From the NCBI GenBank assembly GCA_020628975.1, contig JAHDEF010000002.1, positions 18,666-36,398 of the forward strand: DNA of 17,733 nt. The letters run 5' to 3'. A program made the position numbers and the translations under genes. Shown piece after piece: positions 8,745 to 15,201 of this stretch (the first letter of the stretch is position 1; each line of letters starts with the position of its first letter). The notes beneath the pieces were generated by a model. That model saw nothing but the letters and a program-made list of their open reading frames with translations, was not told where the DNA came from and did no database searches. This DNA is from Aquimarina sp. (GTDB taxonomy: Bacteria; Bacteroidota; Bacteroidia; Flavobacteriales; Flavobacteriaceae).

Positions 8745-9512
8745 TCAAAATCTAGGTTTTCTTTTATTAAGAAAAGCGTCTACACCCTCTTTAAAATCAG
8801 TGGTGCCAAAACATTTGCCAAAACTTTGTTTTTCAATTTCGTAGCCTTCATTATGAAAACTATTATTAATCGCCTTTATCGCTTGTCCTATGGCATGAGG
8901 CGCATTTTTAGTAATGGCACCAACTATTTCGTAAGCCTTAGGTAGTAATTCTTCTCTTTTTACTACTTCGTTTATTAAACTAATATCGTAAGCTTCTTCA
9001 GCACCTAGCATCCTTGCGGTTAAAATAAGATCCATAGCATGACTTTTGCCTACAATTTGAGGAAGTCGTTGTGTACCTCCATAACCAGGGATTAAGCCTA
9101 ATGATACTTCAGGAAAGCCAAATTTAGCTTCTTCACAGGCGATTCGTAAATGACAAGCTAAAGCCAATTCTAAACCACCACCAAGGGCATATCCATTTAT
9201 GGCAGCAATAACTGGGGTTGACATGTGATCGATAAAATCAAATAACAAGGCTTGCCCTTTTCTCGCTAAATCTTCTCCTTGGGCAACGGTGAATTCCGAA
9301 AATTCTTTAATATCAGCACCTGCAACAAAAGCTTTTTCACCACTACCTGTAATAACAACCGCTCTAACTGCATCATCTTCTTCAGCATACTTTAACACAT
9401 GGTTAAGCTCTTCAATAAGATCTTGGTTAAGTGCGTTGAGTTTTTTTGGTCGATTAATAGTAATCAACACAAAATTATTTTTGGTGTCGTATATTAAGTT
9501 TTGGAATTCCAT
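8745..9512 (-). CDS. Enoyl-CoA hydratase/isomerase (crotonase family)
   Basis: A 255-residue crotonase-fold enzyme, most likely hydrating 2-trans-enoyl-CoA to 3-hydroxyacyl-CoA in fatty-acid beta-oxidation. The oxyanion-hole segment AFVAGADIKEF (61-71) and the GGGLELALAC block are present. Both catalytic glutamates are in place, Glu115 (GGGLE) and Glu135 (GFPE), 20 residues apart as Glu144/Glu164 are in the rat mitochondrial enzyme. IPGYGGTQRL is also conserved. This favours a genuine hydratase over other crotonase members, but the acyl chain preference is not readable. The gene lies 45 bp downstream of the histidine kinase on the same strand, with no obvious terminator between, so they may share a transcript. 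Confidence 0.93.
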   Translation of the reverse strand: MEFQNLIYDTKNNFVLITINRPKKLNALNQDLIEELNHVLKYAEEDDAVRAVVITGSGEKAFVAGADIKEFSEFTVAQGEDLARKGQALLFDFIDHMSTPVIAAINGYALGGGLELALACHLRIACEEAKFGFPEVSLGLIPGYGGTQRLPQIVGKSHAMDLILTARMLGAEEAYDISLINEVVKREELLPKAYEIVGAITKNAPHAIGQAIKAINNSFHNEGYEIEKQSFGKCFGTTDFKEGVDAFLNKRKPRF

Positions 9513-9557
9513 AAATACGTTTTAGCGTCTTCTTAAAATTAAATAAAATACAGGGAA

Positions 9558-11021
9558 TTACTTATGGTGTAACGGAATTTCTACTTTAAAAATAGTGCCT
9601 AACCCTAGGGTAGTTTCAAAGCTTATACGACCTTCATAGGTTTCTAAAATACTTTTAACCATAGCCAAACCAAGTCCCATTCCGCTTGTTTTTGTAGTGA
9701 AATTGGGTTCAAATATTTTGTCTTTGTTTTCAATTTCAATTCCAGTTCCATTGTCATGCACTTCAATTAACGCTATTTTACCAACGATTTTGGTAATTAA
9801 CAACACTTGAGGTCTTCTTTTTGTGGGTATAGCTTGAATCGCATTTTTCACCAAGTTAGTCACTACACGCACCAACTGCACTTTATCAAAATTTATTTTA
9901 ATAGTTTGTTTTGAAGGATCAAAGTATACTCCTTGTTCAGGAAAAATATCGACTACTGAATCAATAACGTCATTAAGGTCCAACACCTCGTCTTTTCGCT
10001 TAGGCATTTTTGCAAAATCAGAAAAAGCGGAAGCAATCGTACTCATGGTATCAATTTGCTGGATTAGAGTTTCACTGTATTCGCTCAGTTTCGTTTTAAT
10101 ATTCGGATCACTAGGGTCAAAGCGTCGTTCGAAACTTTGTATGGTTAATCGCATTGGTGTTAGTGGATTCTTTATTTCATGTGCTACTTGTCGTGCCATT
10201 TCTTTCCAAGCATTTTCACGTTCACTTCGAGCCAGTTGAACAGCACTGTCTTCTAATTTATCGATCATACTATTGTAAGCCGTAACCAGTGTGGCTATTT
10301 CATCGCTTACGTTTTCAACAACAATTTTTTTGTTATGAAGTCCAAGTCGGGTGTCTTTTATTTTTTCAGAAACCGATTTTAAAGAGCGTGTAATAAAATT
10401 AGAAAGTAAAAAAGCGACAACAACACACAACACAAGCATTAGTAAATAAACTTCTGCTAAGTTTTTTATGAATGCTCGGATATCCTTTTTTACTAAATCG
10501 TCATTTTCGACATAGGGTAAATTTAAAATAGCCAAGGGTTTGAATTTATTGTCAGTTATATAAGTGTAAAGTGATTTAAAACGCTCGCCTTCTCTTTCGT
10601 AACTTACTAAATGGCTTTTGTTTGATGAATTTTTAATTTGAGTAATAACTGCGCTAGGAATTTGCTGCTGCAAAGTGTCTTTGGTAAAGCTTTCGTTCGA
10701 TTTTAATAGTAGATTTCCTTCTAAATCATAAATAATCAGCGGCATTTTATGAATTTCAGAAAGCTCATAAATTCTTCCATTTTCTTTAAAAATTAATGGA
10801 ATATTCACGGTTTTTACAGGGTATGTAGTTCTTCTTAAAATATAATTGATATGTCTTTTTATGGATTGCTCTTTTCGCTCTAATCGACTTTGATGGTAAA
10901 CTTTGGCTTCGCTTTTGTAACGATATGCGGTTATGGTTGCGATAACGATAGCTGATATTAATACCAAAATCATCATCGAAATAAATAATCGAATGCGAAG
11001 CGAAAAGGGTTTTTTGATCAA
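9558..11021 (-). CDS. HAMP-domain sensor histidine kinase (NtrY-like)
   Basis: A 487-residue inner-membrane kinase. Transmembrane helix 1 is at about 12-34, an extracytoplasmic sensor region at about 35-187, and helix 2 at about 188-210. HAMP covers about 211-265. The dimerisation/phosphoacceptor domain has the H-box VAHEIKNPLTPM with His281. The HATPase_c domain has the N-box LVKNAIQAI (390-398), DNGTGI (423-428) and GMGLGLAM (447-454). The core is complete, so it should be active. No response regulator gene is adjacent. The start chosen is TTG at 11019-11021, because an upstream in-frame stop (11034-11036) leaves no ATG and the first internal ATGs (codons 16-17) would remove the basic residues before helix 1. 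The NPLTPM H-box resembles NtrY-type kinases; the signal is unknown. Confidence 0.92.
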   Translation of the reverse strand: MIKKPFSLRIRLFISMMILVLISAIVIATITAYRYKSEAKVYHQSRLERKEQSIKRHINYILRRTTYPVKTVNIPLIFKENGRIYELSEIHKMPLIIYDLEGNLLLKSNESFTKDTLQQQIPSAVITQIKNSSNKSHLVSYEREGERFKSLYTYITDNKFKPLAILNLPYVENDDLVKKDIRAFIKNLAEVYLLMLVLCVVVAFLLSNFITRSLKSVSEKIKDTRLGLHNKKIVVENVSDEIATLVTAYNSMIDKLEDSAVQLARSERENAWKEMARQVAHEIKNPLTPMRLTIQSFERRFDPSDPNIKTKLSEYSETLIQQIDTMSTIASAFSDFAKMPKRKDEVLDLNDVIDSVVDIFPEQGVYFDPSKQTIKINFDKVQLVRVVTNLVKNAIQAIPTKRRPQVLLITKIVGKIALIEVHDNGTGIEIENKDKIFEPNFTTKTSGMGLGLAMVKSILETYEGRISFETTLGLGTIFKVEIPLHHK

Positions 11022-11056
11022 AATATCTAGGTTTTAAATAAGTGAGCTTTGTAAAA

Positions 11057-11152
11057 TTAAGTTTTTATTCTTTCTGTTTCTAAAACATATACTACTTCGT
11101 TCAATTTATAACTATAAGTTTTAAGCGAGGATAGGAAGTCCAGTTTATTCAT
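11057..11152 (-). CDS. possible 31-residue small protein or leader upstream of the histidine kinase
   Basis: An ATG (11150-11152) opens a 31-codon frame ending in TAA (11057-11059), 35 bp before the kinase start. The product begins MNKLDFLSSLKTYSYKLNEV and ends VVYVLETERIKT. Its composition (mixed charged, aromatic and aliphatic residues) looks like a real soluble helical peptide rather than the Phe/Ile/Lys-rich noise of random AT-rich frames. A stop codon lies immediately upstream, so this is not the tail of a longer gene in that frame. I know no family for it. It could be a leader peptide or a small co-transcribed protein; it could also be chance. Confidence 0.4.
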   Translation of the reverse strand: MNKLDFLSSLKTYSYKLNEVVYVLETERIKT

Positions 11153-11310
11153 TACTTCTGTAAGAAATCTCTATCCAATAGATTTTTCACCTATTGAGAT
11201 CCTGATCAAAATAGGTATGATGTAACTGTTTTAGCAATTATAATATGCTGACTTGCTGCTGGCAAAAAAGGTTCCTAAAAGGAAATGCTAGTATATATTA
11301 TGAAAGTGCT

Positions 11311-11318
11311 TACATTTG
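11311..11318 (+). promoter_or_regulatory. -7 promoter box of the DUF3157-like gene
   Basis: TACATTTG is an exact match to the Bacteroidota -7 pattern TAnnTTTG and ends 16 bp before the ATG at 11334. No TTG is found at the expected -33 distance, so this rests on the -7 box and its position. Confidence 0.45.
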
Positions 11319-11333
11319 GCAAAAAAATAATAA

Positions 11334-11825
11334 ATGCGTCAGTTTTTAATAATTTTATGTGTAGCCTTTACTACAGTATGTAGCGCTCAAACGAGTACAG
11401 TTGTTCAATTAAAAGATGGTAGAAGTGTTTTGTTGAAGCCTGATTTTACTTGGGAATATATTCAATTAGCTCAAGAAAAAACCATTGAAACTTTGGTAGT
11501 TCCAGAAACCAAAGTATTAACAGAAGAAGAAATTGAAGCTGCAAAACCAGCATTACCAACGTCAAAAAGTTGTGTTCCAGAAGGGTTTGTAGAACCTAAA
11601 ACGAGTAATAAAATTCAAGCGTATTTGAAACGTGGAAATGCCACGATGAAAGATATCAAAAGACGCGTTGCTAAAAATCAGGGCTGTAGTGTAGCGGATG
11701 TGATTTTGCTAAGTTTCCGTGAAACCAAGCAAAAAGGAACTTATACTTTTTGTGCTAATGGGGAAACTGTACGTTACAAAAGGTTAGGTTTTGCAATTTC
11801 TAAAAGAATAGATTTTAAATTGTAA
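11334..11825 (+). CDS. Secreted DUF3157-like protein
   Basis: A 163-residue exported protein of unknown function. The signal peptide is about residues 1-18, with cleavage after CSA before Gln19. The mature N-terminus, VVQLKDGRSVLLKPDFTWEY, resembles the DUF3157 family pattern (short strand, DGR, V-L-L, TWEY); this is recalled from the family, not searched. The second half is basic and has three cysteines (80, 118 and 140), which could form a disulphide in the periplasm. It is a single gene with its own promoter box, divergent from the histidine kinase unit and convergent with the YHS gene. Confidence 0.75.
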   Translation: MRQFLIILCVAFTTVCSAQTSTVVQLKDGRSVLLKPDFTWEYIQLAQEKTIETLVVPETKVLTEEEIEAAKPALPTSKSCVPEGFVEPKTSNKIQAYLKRGNATMKDIKRRVAKNQGCSVADVILLSFRETKQKGTYTFCANGETVRYKRLGFAISKRIDFKL

Positions 11826-11900
11826 TACCTGTTTTTTTGATAATTGCTGTATATCAATTCTGCAAAAGACTTATTACAGTTTTATTTTGAAAAATAAGTG

Positions 11901-11944
11901 TCGACTTCGCGCAATTCGTATTTAAGTACATTGAGCGAAGTCGA
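11901..11944. repeat. strong hairpin between convergent genes, resembling a dispersed flavobacterial repeat
   Basis: TCGACTTCGC (11901-11910) pairs perfectly with GCGAAGTCGA (11935-11944). After one G/A mismatch the stem continues with CAAT (11912-11915) and ATTG (11930-11933), leaving a 14-base loop. It is GC-richer than its surroundings. The arm ATTGAGCGAAGTCGA is like a sequence I recall as recurring between genes in many flavobacterial genomes. Its place between two convergent genes fits a bidirectional terminator, though neither side has a long T-run. Confidence 0.65.
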
Positions 11945-11961
11945 GATATTTTATGTAAAAT

Positions 11962-12006
11962 CTATTCTATATGATTCCAGTTTTTATCGGCTTCTTTTTT
12001 TAAAGC
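11962..12006 (-). pseudogene. detached C-terminal tail of the YHS gene, beyond an in-frame TAA
   Basis: After the TAA (12007-12009) the same frame continues for 14 codons reading ALKKEADKNWNHIE and then stops at TAG (11962-11964). A tail of the form A-D-x-N-W-x-x-I near the end is what I recall of full-length members of this YHS family. This points to a nonsense change in a gene that formerly ended here, about 15 residues longer. The hairpin at 11901-11944 lies just after this older stop. Confidence 0.6.
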
Positions 12007-12399
12007 TTAAGCTCCCTCCTTATTCCATAAATCTAAAGTGTTCATTCCCCAAGCATTGTAAAACAGGTATACTTTTCCATTTTCTACAGAGAAAGTTTCG
12101 GGATTCACTTTTACTTTTTCACCTTTCTTCCCTATAGCATAAGCACAATATCCGCCATATTCAGGTAGAAAGTTTTCAGGAGATTTTTCGAACTTTGTTT
12201 TATTTGCTTCATTTTTGAAATAGAAATTAACTCCTTGATAATCGCTTTGGTATGCAGCATTTCCTTCTACGGCTTTACCGTTAAAATATTCTGTTACATC
12301 ATATCCTTCTACTGCAACCCCTTTTTTGGAGTAAAAGTCTTTTTGAGAAAAAGCAGTTAATGATAAAAATAAAGTACTAATTATTATAAGTGTTTTCAT
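12007..12399 (-). CDS. Secreted YHS-domain protein, apparently shortened at its C-terminus
   Basis: A 130-residue exported protein. The signal peptide is about residues 1-18, with cleavage near AFS/Q. One YHS domain covers about 30-90, from VAVEGYDVTEYF to FLPEYGGYCAYAI, with a single cysteine, Cys85. YHS domains are small modules often linked to metal binding; this stand-alone periplasmic form has no defined reaction. Its product ends WNKEGA, and the frame resumes after the TAA with a family-like tail, so the protein seems to have lost about 15 residues. The domain itself is intact and the shortened protein may still fold. It is monocistronic, convergent with the DUF3157-like gene and divergent from rbfA. 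Confidence 0.88.
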   Translation of the reverse strand: MKTLIIISTLFLSLTAFSQKDFYSKKGVAVEGYDVTEYFNGKAVEGNAAYQSDYQGVNFYFKNEANKTKFEKSPENFLPEYGGYCAYAIGKKGEKVKVNPETFSVENGKVYLFYNAWGMNTLDLWNKEGA

Positions 12400-12447
12400 T
12401 TCAGTTATTTTATTGAATTATTATTTGTTGGGTCGGTCAACGTATTT

Positions 12448-12472
12448 TTCCCTTACGATGATCGAAAGGGAA
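12448..12472. promoter_or_regulatory. 25-bp imperfect palindrome upstream of the YHS gene
   Basis: TTCCCTT (12448-12454) mirrors AAGGGAA (12466-12472) and CGAT (12456-12459) mirrors ATCG (12461-12464), around a central G at 12460. Eleven of twelve pairs match. T-runs flank it, and on the plus strand it is followed by AATTTTT as a terminator would be, but no plus-strand gene precedes it within 600 bp. It lies 49-73 bp upstream of the YHS start codon, so an operator is the more natural reading. Confidence 0.45.
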
Positions 12473-12592
12473 TTTTTGAAATGACTTGCTAAGTAACCTT
12501 GTAATTTAAAAGTCTATTTGCAGCATAAAATTAAATAAAAACTGCTAGCCAATGGTTGTATACTGATGATTTAAGAATAGCTGTAAATTAAA

Positions 12593-12623
12593 TTAAGCTC
12601 TGTTTTTATAATCCTTAACTTTG
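12593..12623 (+). promoter_or_regulatory. promoter of rbfA
   Basis: TAACTTTG (12616-12623) is an exact -7 match to TAnnTTTG, ending 22 bp before the rbfA ATG. A TTA (12593-12595) sits 20 bp upstream in the -33 position. This is the best promoter candidate in the window. Confidence 0.55.
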
Positions 12624-12645
12624 CAGTACTTATTTAGATGGATTT

Positions 12646-13041
12646 ATGATAGAAACTAATAGACAAAAAAAAATTGCTGGGGTATTACAAAATGATATCG
12701 CCAATGTAATTACACAAGCCTTAAGAGATTCTGGGGTGAATAATATTTTAGTTTCCGTGACTAAAGTTCGTGTAACTACAGATCTTAGTATTTCAAAAGT
12801 TTATTTAAGTGTGTTTCCTCACGAAAAGGCTAAAGCTATTCTTGAAGAAATAAATGCCGTAAAGCACCAAATAAAACATCAAGTGGCTTTGCTTACAAAA
12901 CATCAATTGCGTCGTATGCCTGATTTAGAATTTTTTGTAGATGATTCTTTAGAACATATTGAAAAGCTAGATCAAGCTATAAAAGGCACTGAAAACCCTT
13001 TATTAGATCGTGATTTGTTAGATCGTAGAAAAAAGAAATAA
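12646..13041 (+). CDS. rbfA: 30S ribosome-binding factor RbfA
   Basis: A 131-residue cytoplasmic KH-fold protein that helps mature the 5' end of 16S rRNA in the small subunit and supports growth in the cold. Family marks are the N-terminal RQKKIAGVLQNDIANVI, then VRVTTDLSISKVYLSVFP (about 42-59) and the LRRMPDLEFFVDDSLEHIEK stretch (about 88-107). Length is normal (E. coli 133). The C-terminus is a basic RRKKK tail. It precedes the LolC/E-like permease with a 2-bp gap, a pairing I associate with Bacteroidota genomes. Confidence 0.95.
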   Translation: MIETNRQKKIAGVLQNDIANVITQALRDSGVNNILVSVTKVRVTTDLSISKVYLSVFPHEKAKAILEEINAVKHQIKHQVALLTKHQLRRMPDLEFFVDDSLEHIEKLDQAIKGTENPLLDRDLLDRRKKK

Positions 13042-13043
13042 AA

Positions 13044-14240
13044 TTGAAATTCTCCTTATACATTGCAAAGCGTTACCTATTTTCAAAAGGCAGTACCAAT
13101 GTTATAAATATAACCGCTATCATTGCTGCATTAGGCATATTAGTCGGTGCTATGTGTTTATTTGTGGTGCTTTCAGGCTTTGATGGTTTGCGAGAGCTAC
13201 ATGCAGAATTTACAACTATTGCTGATCCTGATTTTAAAGCTTTCCCTAAAAAAGGAAAGTTTTTTTCAATATCAGAGCAACACATACAGCAGCTTAACGA
13301 CTACGAAAATATTCAAGCTTTTTCTACAACGGTTGAACATCAAGTATTATTAAATTATAAAGAAAAAAGGCAAGCCGCTTTCATAAAAGGTGTCGATAAA
13401 AACTACCACAAGGTCATTGCTGTAGATTCTATTTTGGGTTATGGGCAATGGAAAACAGATAACTTATTCAATACCGTAATAGGAAACCAGATAAGTAATA
13501 ATTTGGCCCTAGGAATTAATAATTACGAAAATCCTTTAGAAGTTTATATTCCTAAAACAGGAAATGGGCAAGTCATAAATCCGCAAAATGCTTTTAGAAA
13601 AGAAACGTTGGTAGTAAGTGGTATTTATCAACTTACTAATGAATTGGATAAGAAATACATTTTCACAAGTATTGATCTTGCACAAAAGCTATTCGATATT
13701 CCTAAAAATAGCATTACGCATATAGAATTTAAACTTGCGCCAAACGTGAGTTATGAAGATACAGCTGAAAAAATACATGAAATTTTCAATTATGAAATAG
13801 ACTTAAAAAGTCGTTTGCAATTAAATGATGCTATGTACAAAATGCTAAATAGTGAAAACTTGATGGTCTATTTTGTGTTTACATTGGTGTTAATTATAGC
13901 TTTATTCAACCTTATTGGAGCTATGATTATGATGATTATTGATAAGAAAAGAAATATTCAAACCTTATTCAAATTAGGAGCAACCATTAGCAGCATCAAG
14001 AACATCTTCTTCTTACAAGGCATTTTAATGACAGCTATTGTGGGTTTAGCAGGAATTTTACTAGGTGTAATTTTAATTATTGCACAGCAAAAAATAGGTT
14101 TAGTAATGATAGCCTACAACTTACCTTACCCTACATCTCTAAATGTGATGAATGTTATCAAAGTATTGGTAACCTTAATGATATTAGGAACTATCGCTTC
14201 TTTAATTTCTATTACAAGTATTAAAAAAGAGGCCTTGTAG
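13044..14240 (+). CDS. FtsX-like (LolC/LolE-type) ABC transporter permease
   Basis: A 398-residue inner-membrane permease of the lipoprotein-releasing LolC/E and MacB group. Transmembrane helix 1 is at about 20-43, a large periplasmic MacB-PCD-like domain at about 45-270, and three C-terminal helices at about 274-299, 322-347 and 366-392. The last three form the FtsX domain, with the KKRNIQTLFKLGAT cytoplasmic loop. It likely works with a LolD-type ATPase encoded elsewhere to pull lipoproteins from the inner membrane. The start is TTG at 13044, 2 bp after the rbfA stop. No ATG precedes helix 1, and the resulting KFSLYIAKRYLFSK matches the usual N-terminus of this family, so TTG is well supported and translational coupling to rbfA is likely. 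Confidence 0.9.
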   Translation: MKFSLYIAKRYLFSKGSTNVINITAIIAALGILVGAMCLFVVLSGFDGLRELHAEFTTIADPDFKAFPKKGKFFSISEQHIQQLNDYENIQAFSTTVEHQVLLNYKEKRQAAFIKGVDKNYHKVIAVDSILGYGQWKTDNLFNTVIGNQISNNLALGINNYENPLEVYIPKTGNGQVINPQNAFRKETLVVSGIYQLTNELDKKYIFTSIDLAQKLFDIPKNSITHIEFKLAPNVSYEDTAEKIHEIFNYEIDLKSRLQLNDAMYKMLNSENLMVYFVFTLVLIIALFNLIGAMIMMIIDKKRNIQTLFKLGATISSIKNIFFLQGILMTAIVGLAGILLGVILIIAQQKIGLVMIAYNLPYPTSLNVMNVIKVLVTLMILGTIASLISITSIKKEAL

Positions 14241-14295
14241 TTTTTTTGATCGTGAAGTTCAAAGTCTATAGCCTATAAGAGTACATGGTTTAGTT

Positions 14296-15102
14296 CTAAT
14301 ACAAGCGCCAGGTTTTCTCTTTTTTCTCTTTTGTATAAATTAATCGATAGTTGTTTTGAGATGATTTTTTAGGGCTATATAAATATTTAATGGGTACTAC
14401 TGTTGACTTTTCAATTTCTTCATATTCAACAGCTACATCGTAAGATGAAGGAATAAAATTTCCATTGCTGTCAAATCTTTGCAAAAAAGGGTCTTTCGAT
14501 TCATCAAAATCAGGTTGCTGCCATGCATATTTTGGAGTAGGTTGTATTTTTTTCTTGATTATAAGGGAAAGAATAGCACCTGTTATCATACAGCTTAAAT
14601 GGCCTTCCCAAGAAATTTCATTTTTAACAGGGCTTACATACCAAATCATTCCTCCGTATACAAAAACCACAAAAAAAGAAACGGCGAGTAATCTAAAATT
14701 TTTAGCTAAAAGTCCTTTCAATAATAAAAAACCAAATAGCATATAAATTATACCACTGGCACCAATATGGTAGGAGGGTCGGCCAATACACCAAGTAAGT
14801 ATTCCTGTAAATAGCGCTCCAAATAAAATTACTTTAGGGGCATTTTCTTTATAAAAATAAATGAGTGATGTACTAAGAATAAGTATAGGTAGCGTATTAT
14901 GCCAAATATGGGCAGCATCGCCGTGTATAAAAGGAGAAAAAAGCACTCCTCTTAGGCCGACTAAATTTCGTGGGTAAATTCCGTATCTAGAAAATCGTAT
15001 ATCACTATTAAAATCTAACCAAAAAGCAAGCCACATCATTACAACCATTAAAATGGGAAAAATCAGCATGCTAGGTTTGAAAGCTAATGGTGTCGATTTC
15101 AT
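14296..15102 (-). CDS. Rhomboid-family intramembrane serine protease
   Basis: An integral membrane protease that cleaves substrates within the bilayer. Key residues are present: the HxxxN motif HIWHN in helix 2, the catalytic Ser in HIGASG (bases near 14755) and the catalytic His in WEGHLSC (bases near 14600). About six hydrophobic segments are followed by an ~80-residue polar cytoplasmic tail with acidic and basic patches, longer than the catalytic core needs. I chose the ATG at 15100-15102 (268 residues). A longer frame starts at TTG (15139-15141), but the 13 extra residues are polar and the usual rhomboid N-terminus begins near the ATG. Its stop is 55 bp from the convergent permease stop. 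Its substrate is unknown. Confidence 0.9.
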   Translation of the reverse strand: MKSTPLAFKPSMLIFPILMVVMMWLAFWLDFNSDIRFSRYGIYPRNLVGLRGVLFSPFIHGDAAHIWHNTLPILILSTSLIYFYKENAPKVILFGALFTGILTWCIGRPSYHIGASGIIYMLFGFLLLKGLLAKNFRLLAVSFFVVFVYGGMIWYVSPVKNEISWEGHLSCMITGAILSLIIKKKIQPTPKYAWQQPDFDESKDPFLQRFDSNGNFIPSSYDVAVEYEEIEKSTVVPIKYLYSPKKSSQNNYRLIYTKEKKEKTWRLY

Positions 15103-15152
15103 AATTTTTGAAGGTATACTATCTGTCGTATGGTATTCCAAATACTTAAGTG

Positions 15153-15160
15153 TAATTTTG
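15153..15160 (+). promoter_or_regulatory. -7 promoter box candidate for rarA
   Basis: TAATTTTG matches TAnnTTTG exactly and lies 41 bp upstream of the rarA ATG in the 99-bp divergent gap. There is no clear TTG at -33. Confidence 0.35.
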
Positions 15161-15201
15161 ATCTAAAAGTATGCCGATTTTATTCTATAAGAAATTAAGA
15201 C

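Larger units (their letters stand above)
11022..11333. other. divergent intergenic region between histidine kinase and DUF3157-like gene
   Basis: This 312-bp stretch holds the possible small ORF at 11057-11152 and two hairpins. One pairs CAATAG (11176-11181) with CTATTG (11191-11196), extended by ATCT/AGAT (11167-11170 with 11197-11200) across a 5-base bulge. The other is TTCCT/AGGAA with an AAA loop (11272-11284). On the minus strand TATTTTG (11207-11213) is one base short of a -7 box, with a TTG (11235-11237) about 21 bp upstream. It could start a transcript covering the small ORF and the kinase. I see no RNA gene. Confidence 0.4.

Noticed and set aside
9289..9525. 78-codon plus-strand open frame
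   Set aside because: It is antisense to the 5' part of the well-supported enoyl-CoA hydratase and reads as Ser/Phe-rich noise.
11898..12137. 79-codon plus-strand open frame
   Set aside because: It runs through the hairpin and antisense to the 3' part of the YHS gene, has no family-like sequence, and the minus-strand YHS frame is clearly the real one.
12007..12399. Possible selenoprotein reading of the YHS gene
   Set aside because: The in-frame stop is TAA, not TGA, and the domain retains an ordinary Cys85, so selenocysteine insertion does not apply.
13073..13353. Two open frames of about 70 codons, one on each strand, inside the permease gene
   Set aside because: Both are shadows of the LolC/E-like permease reading frame and show no domain.
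14465..14746. 93-codon plus-strand open frame
   Set aside because: It is antisense to the rhomboid protease, whose catalytic Ser and His are encoded on the other strand.
15103..15141. Upstream TTG start for the rhomboid gene
   Set aside because: The extra 13 residues are polar and atypical, and a good ATG follows at 15100-15102 directly before the usual rhomboid N-terminus.
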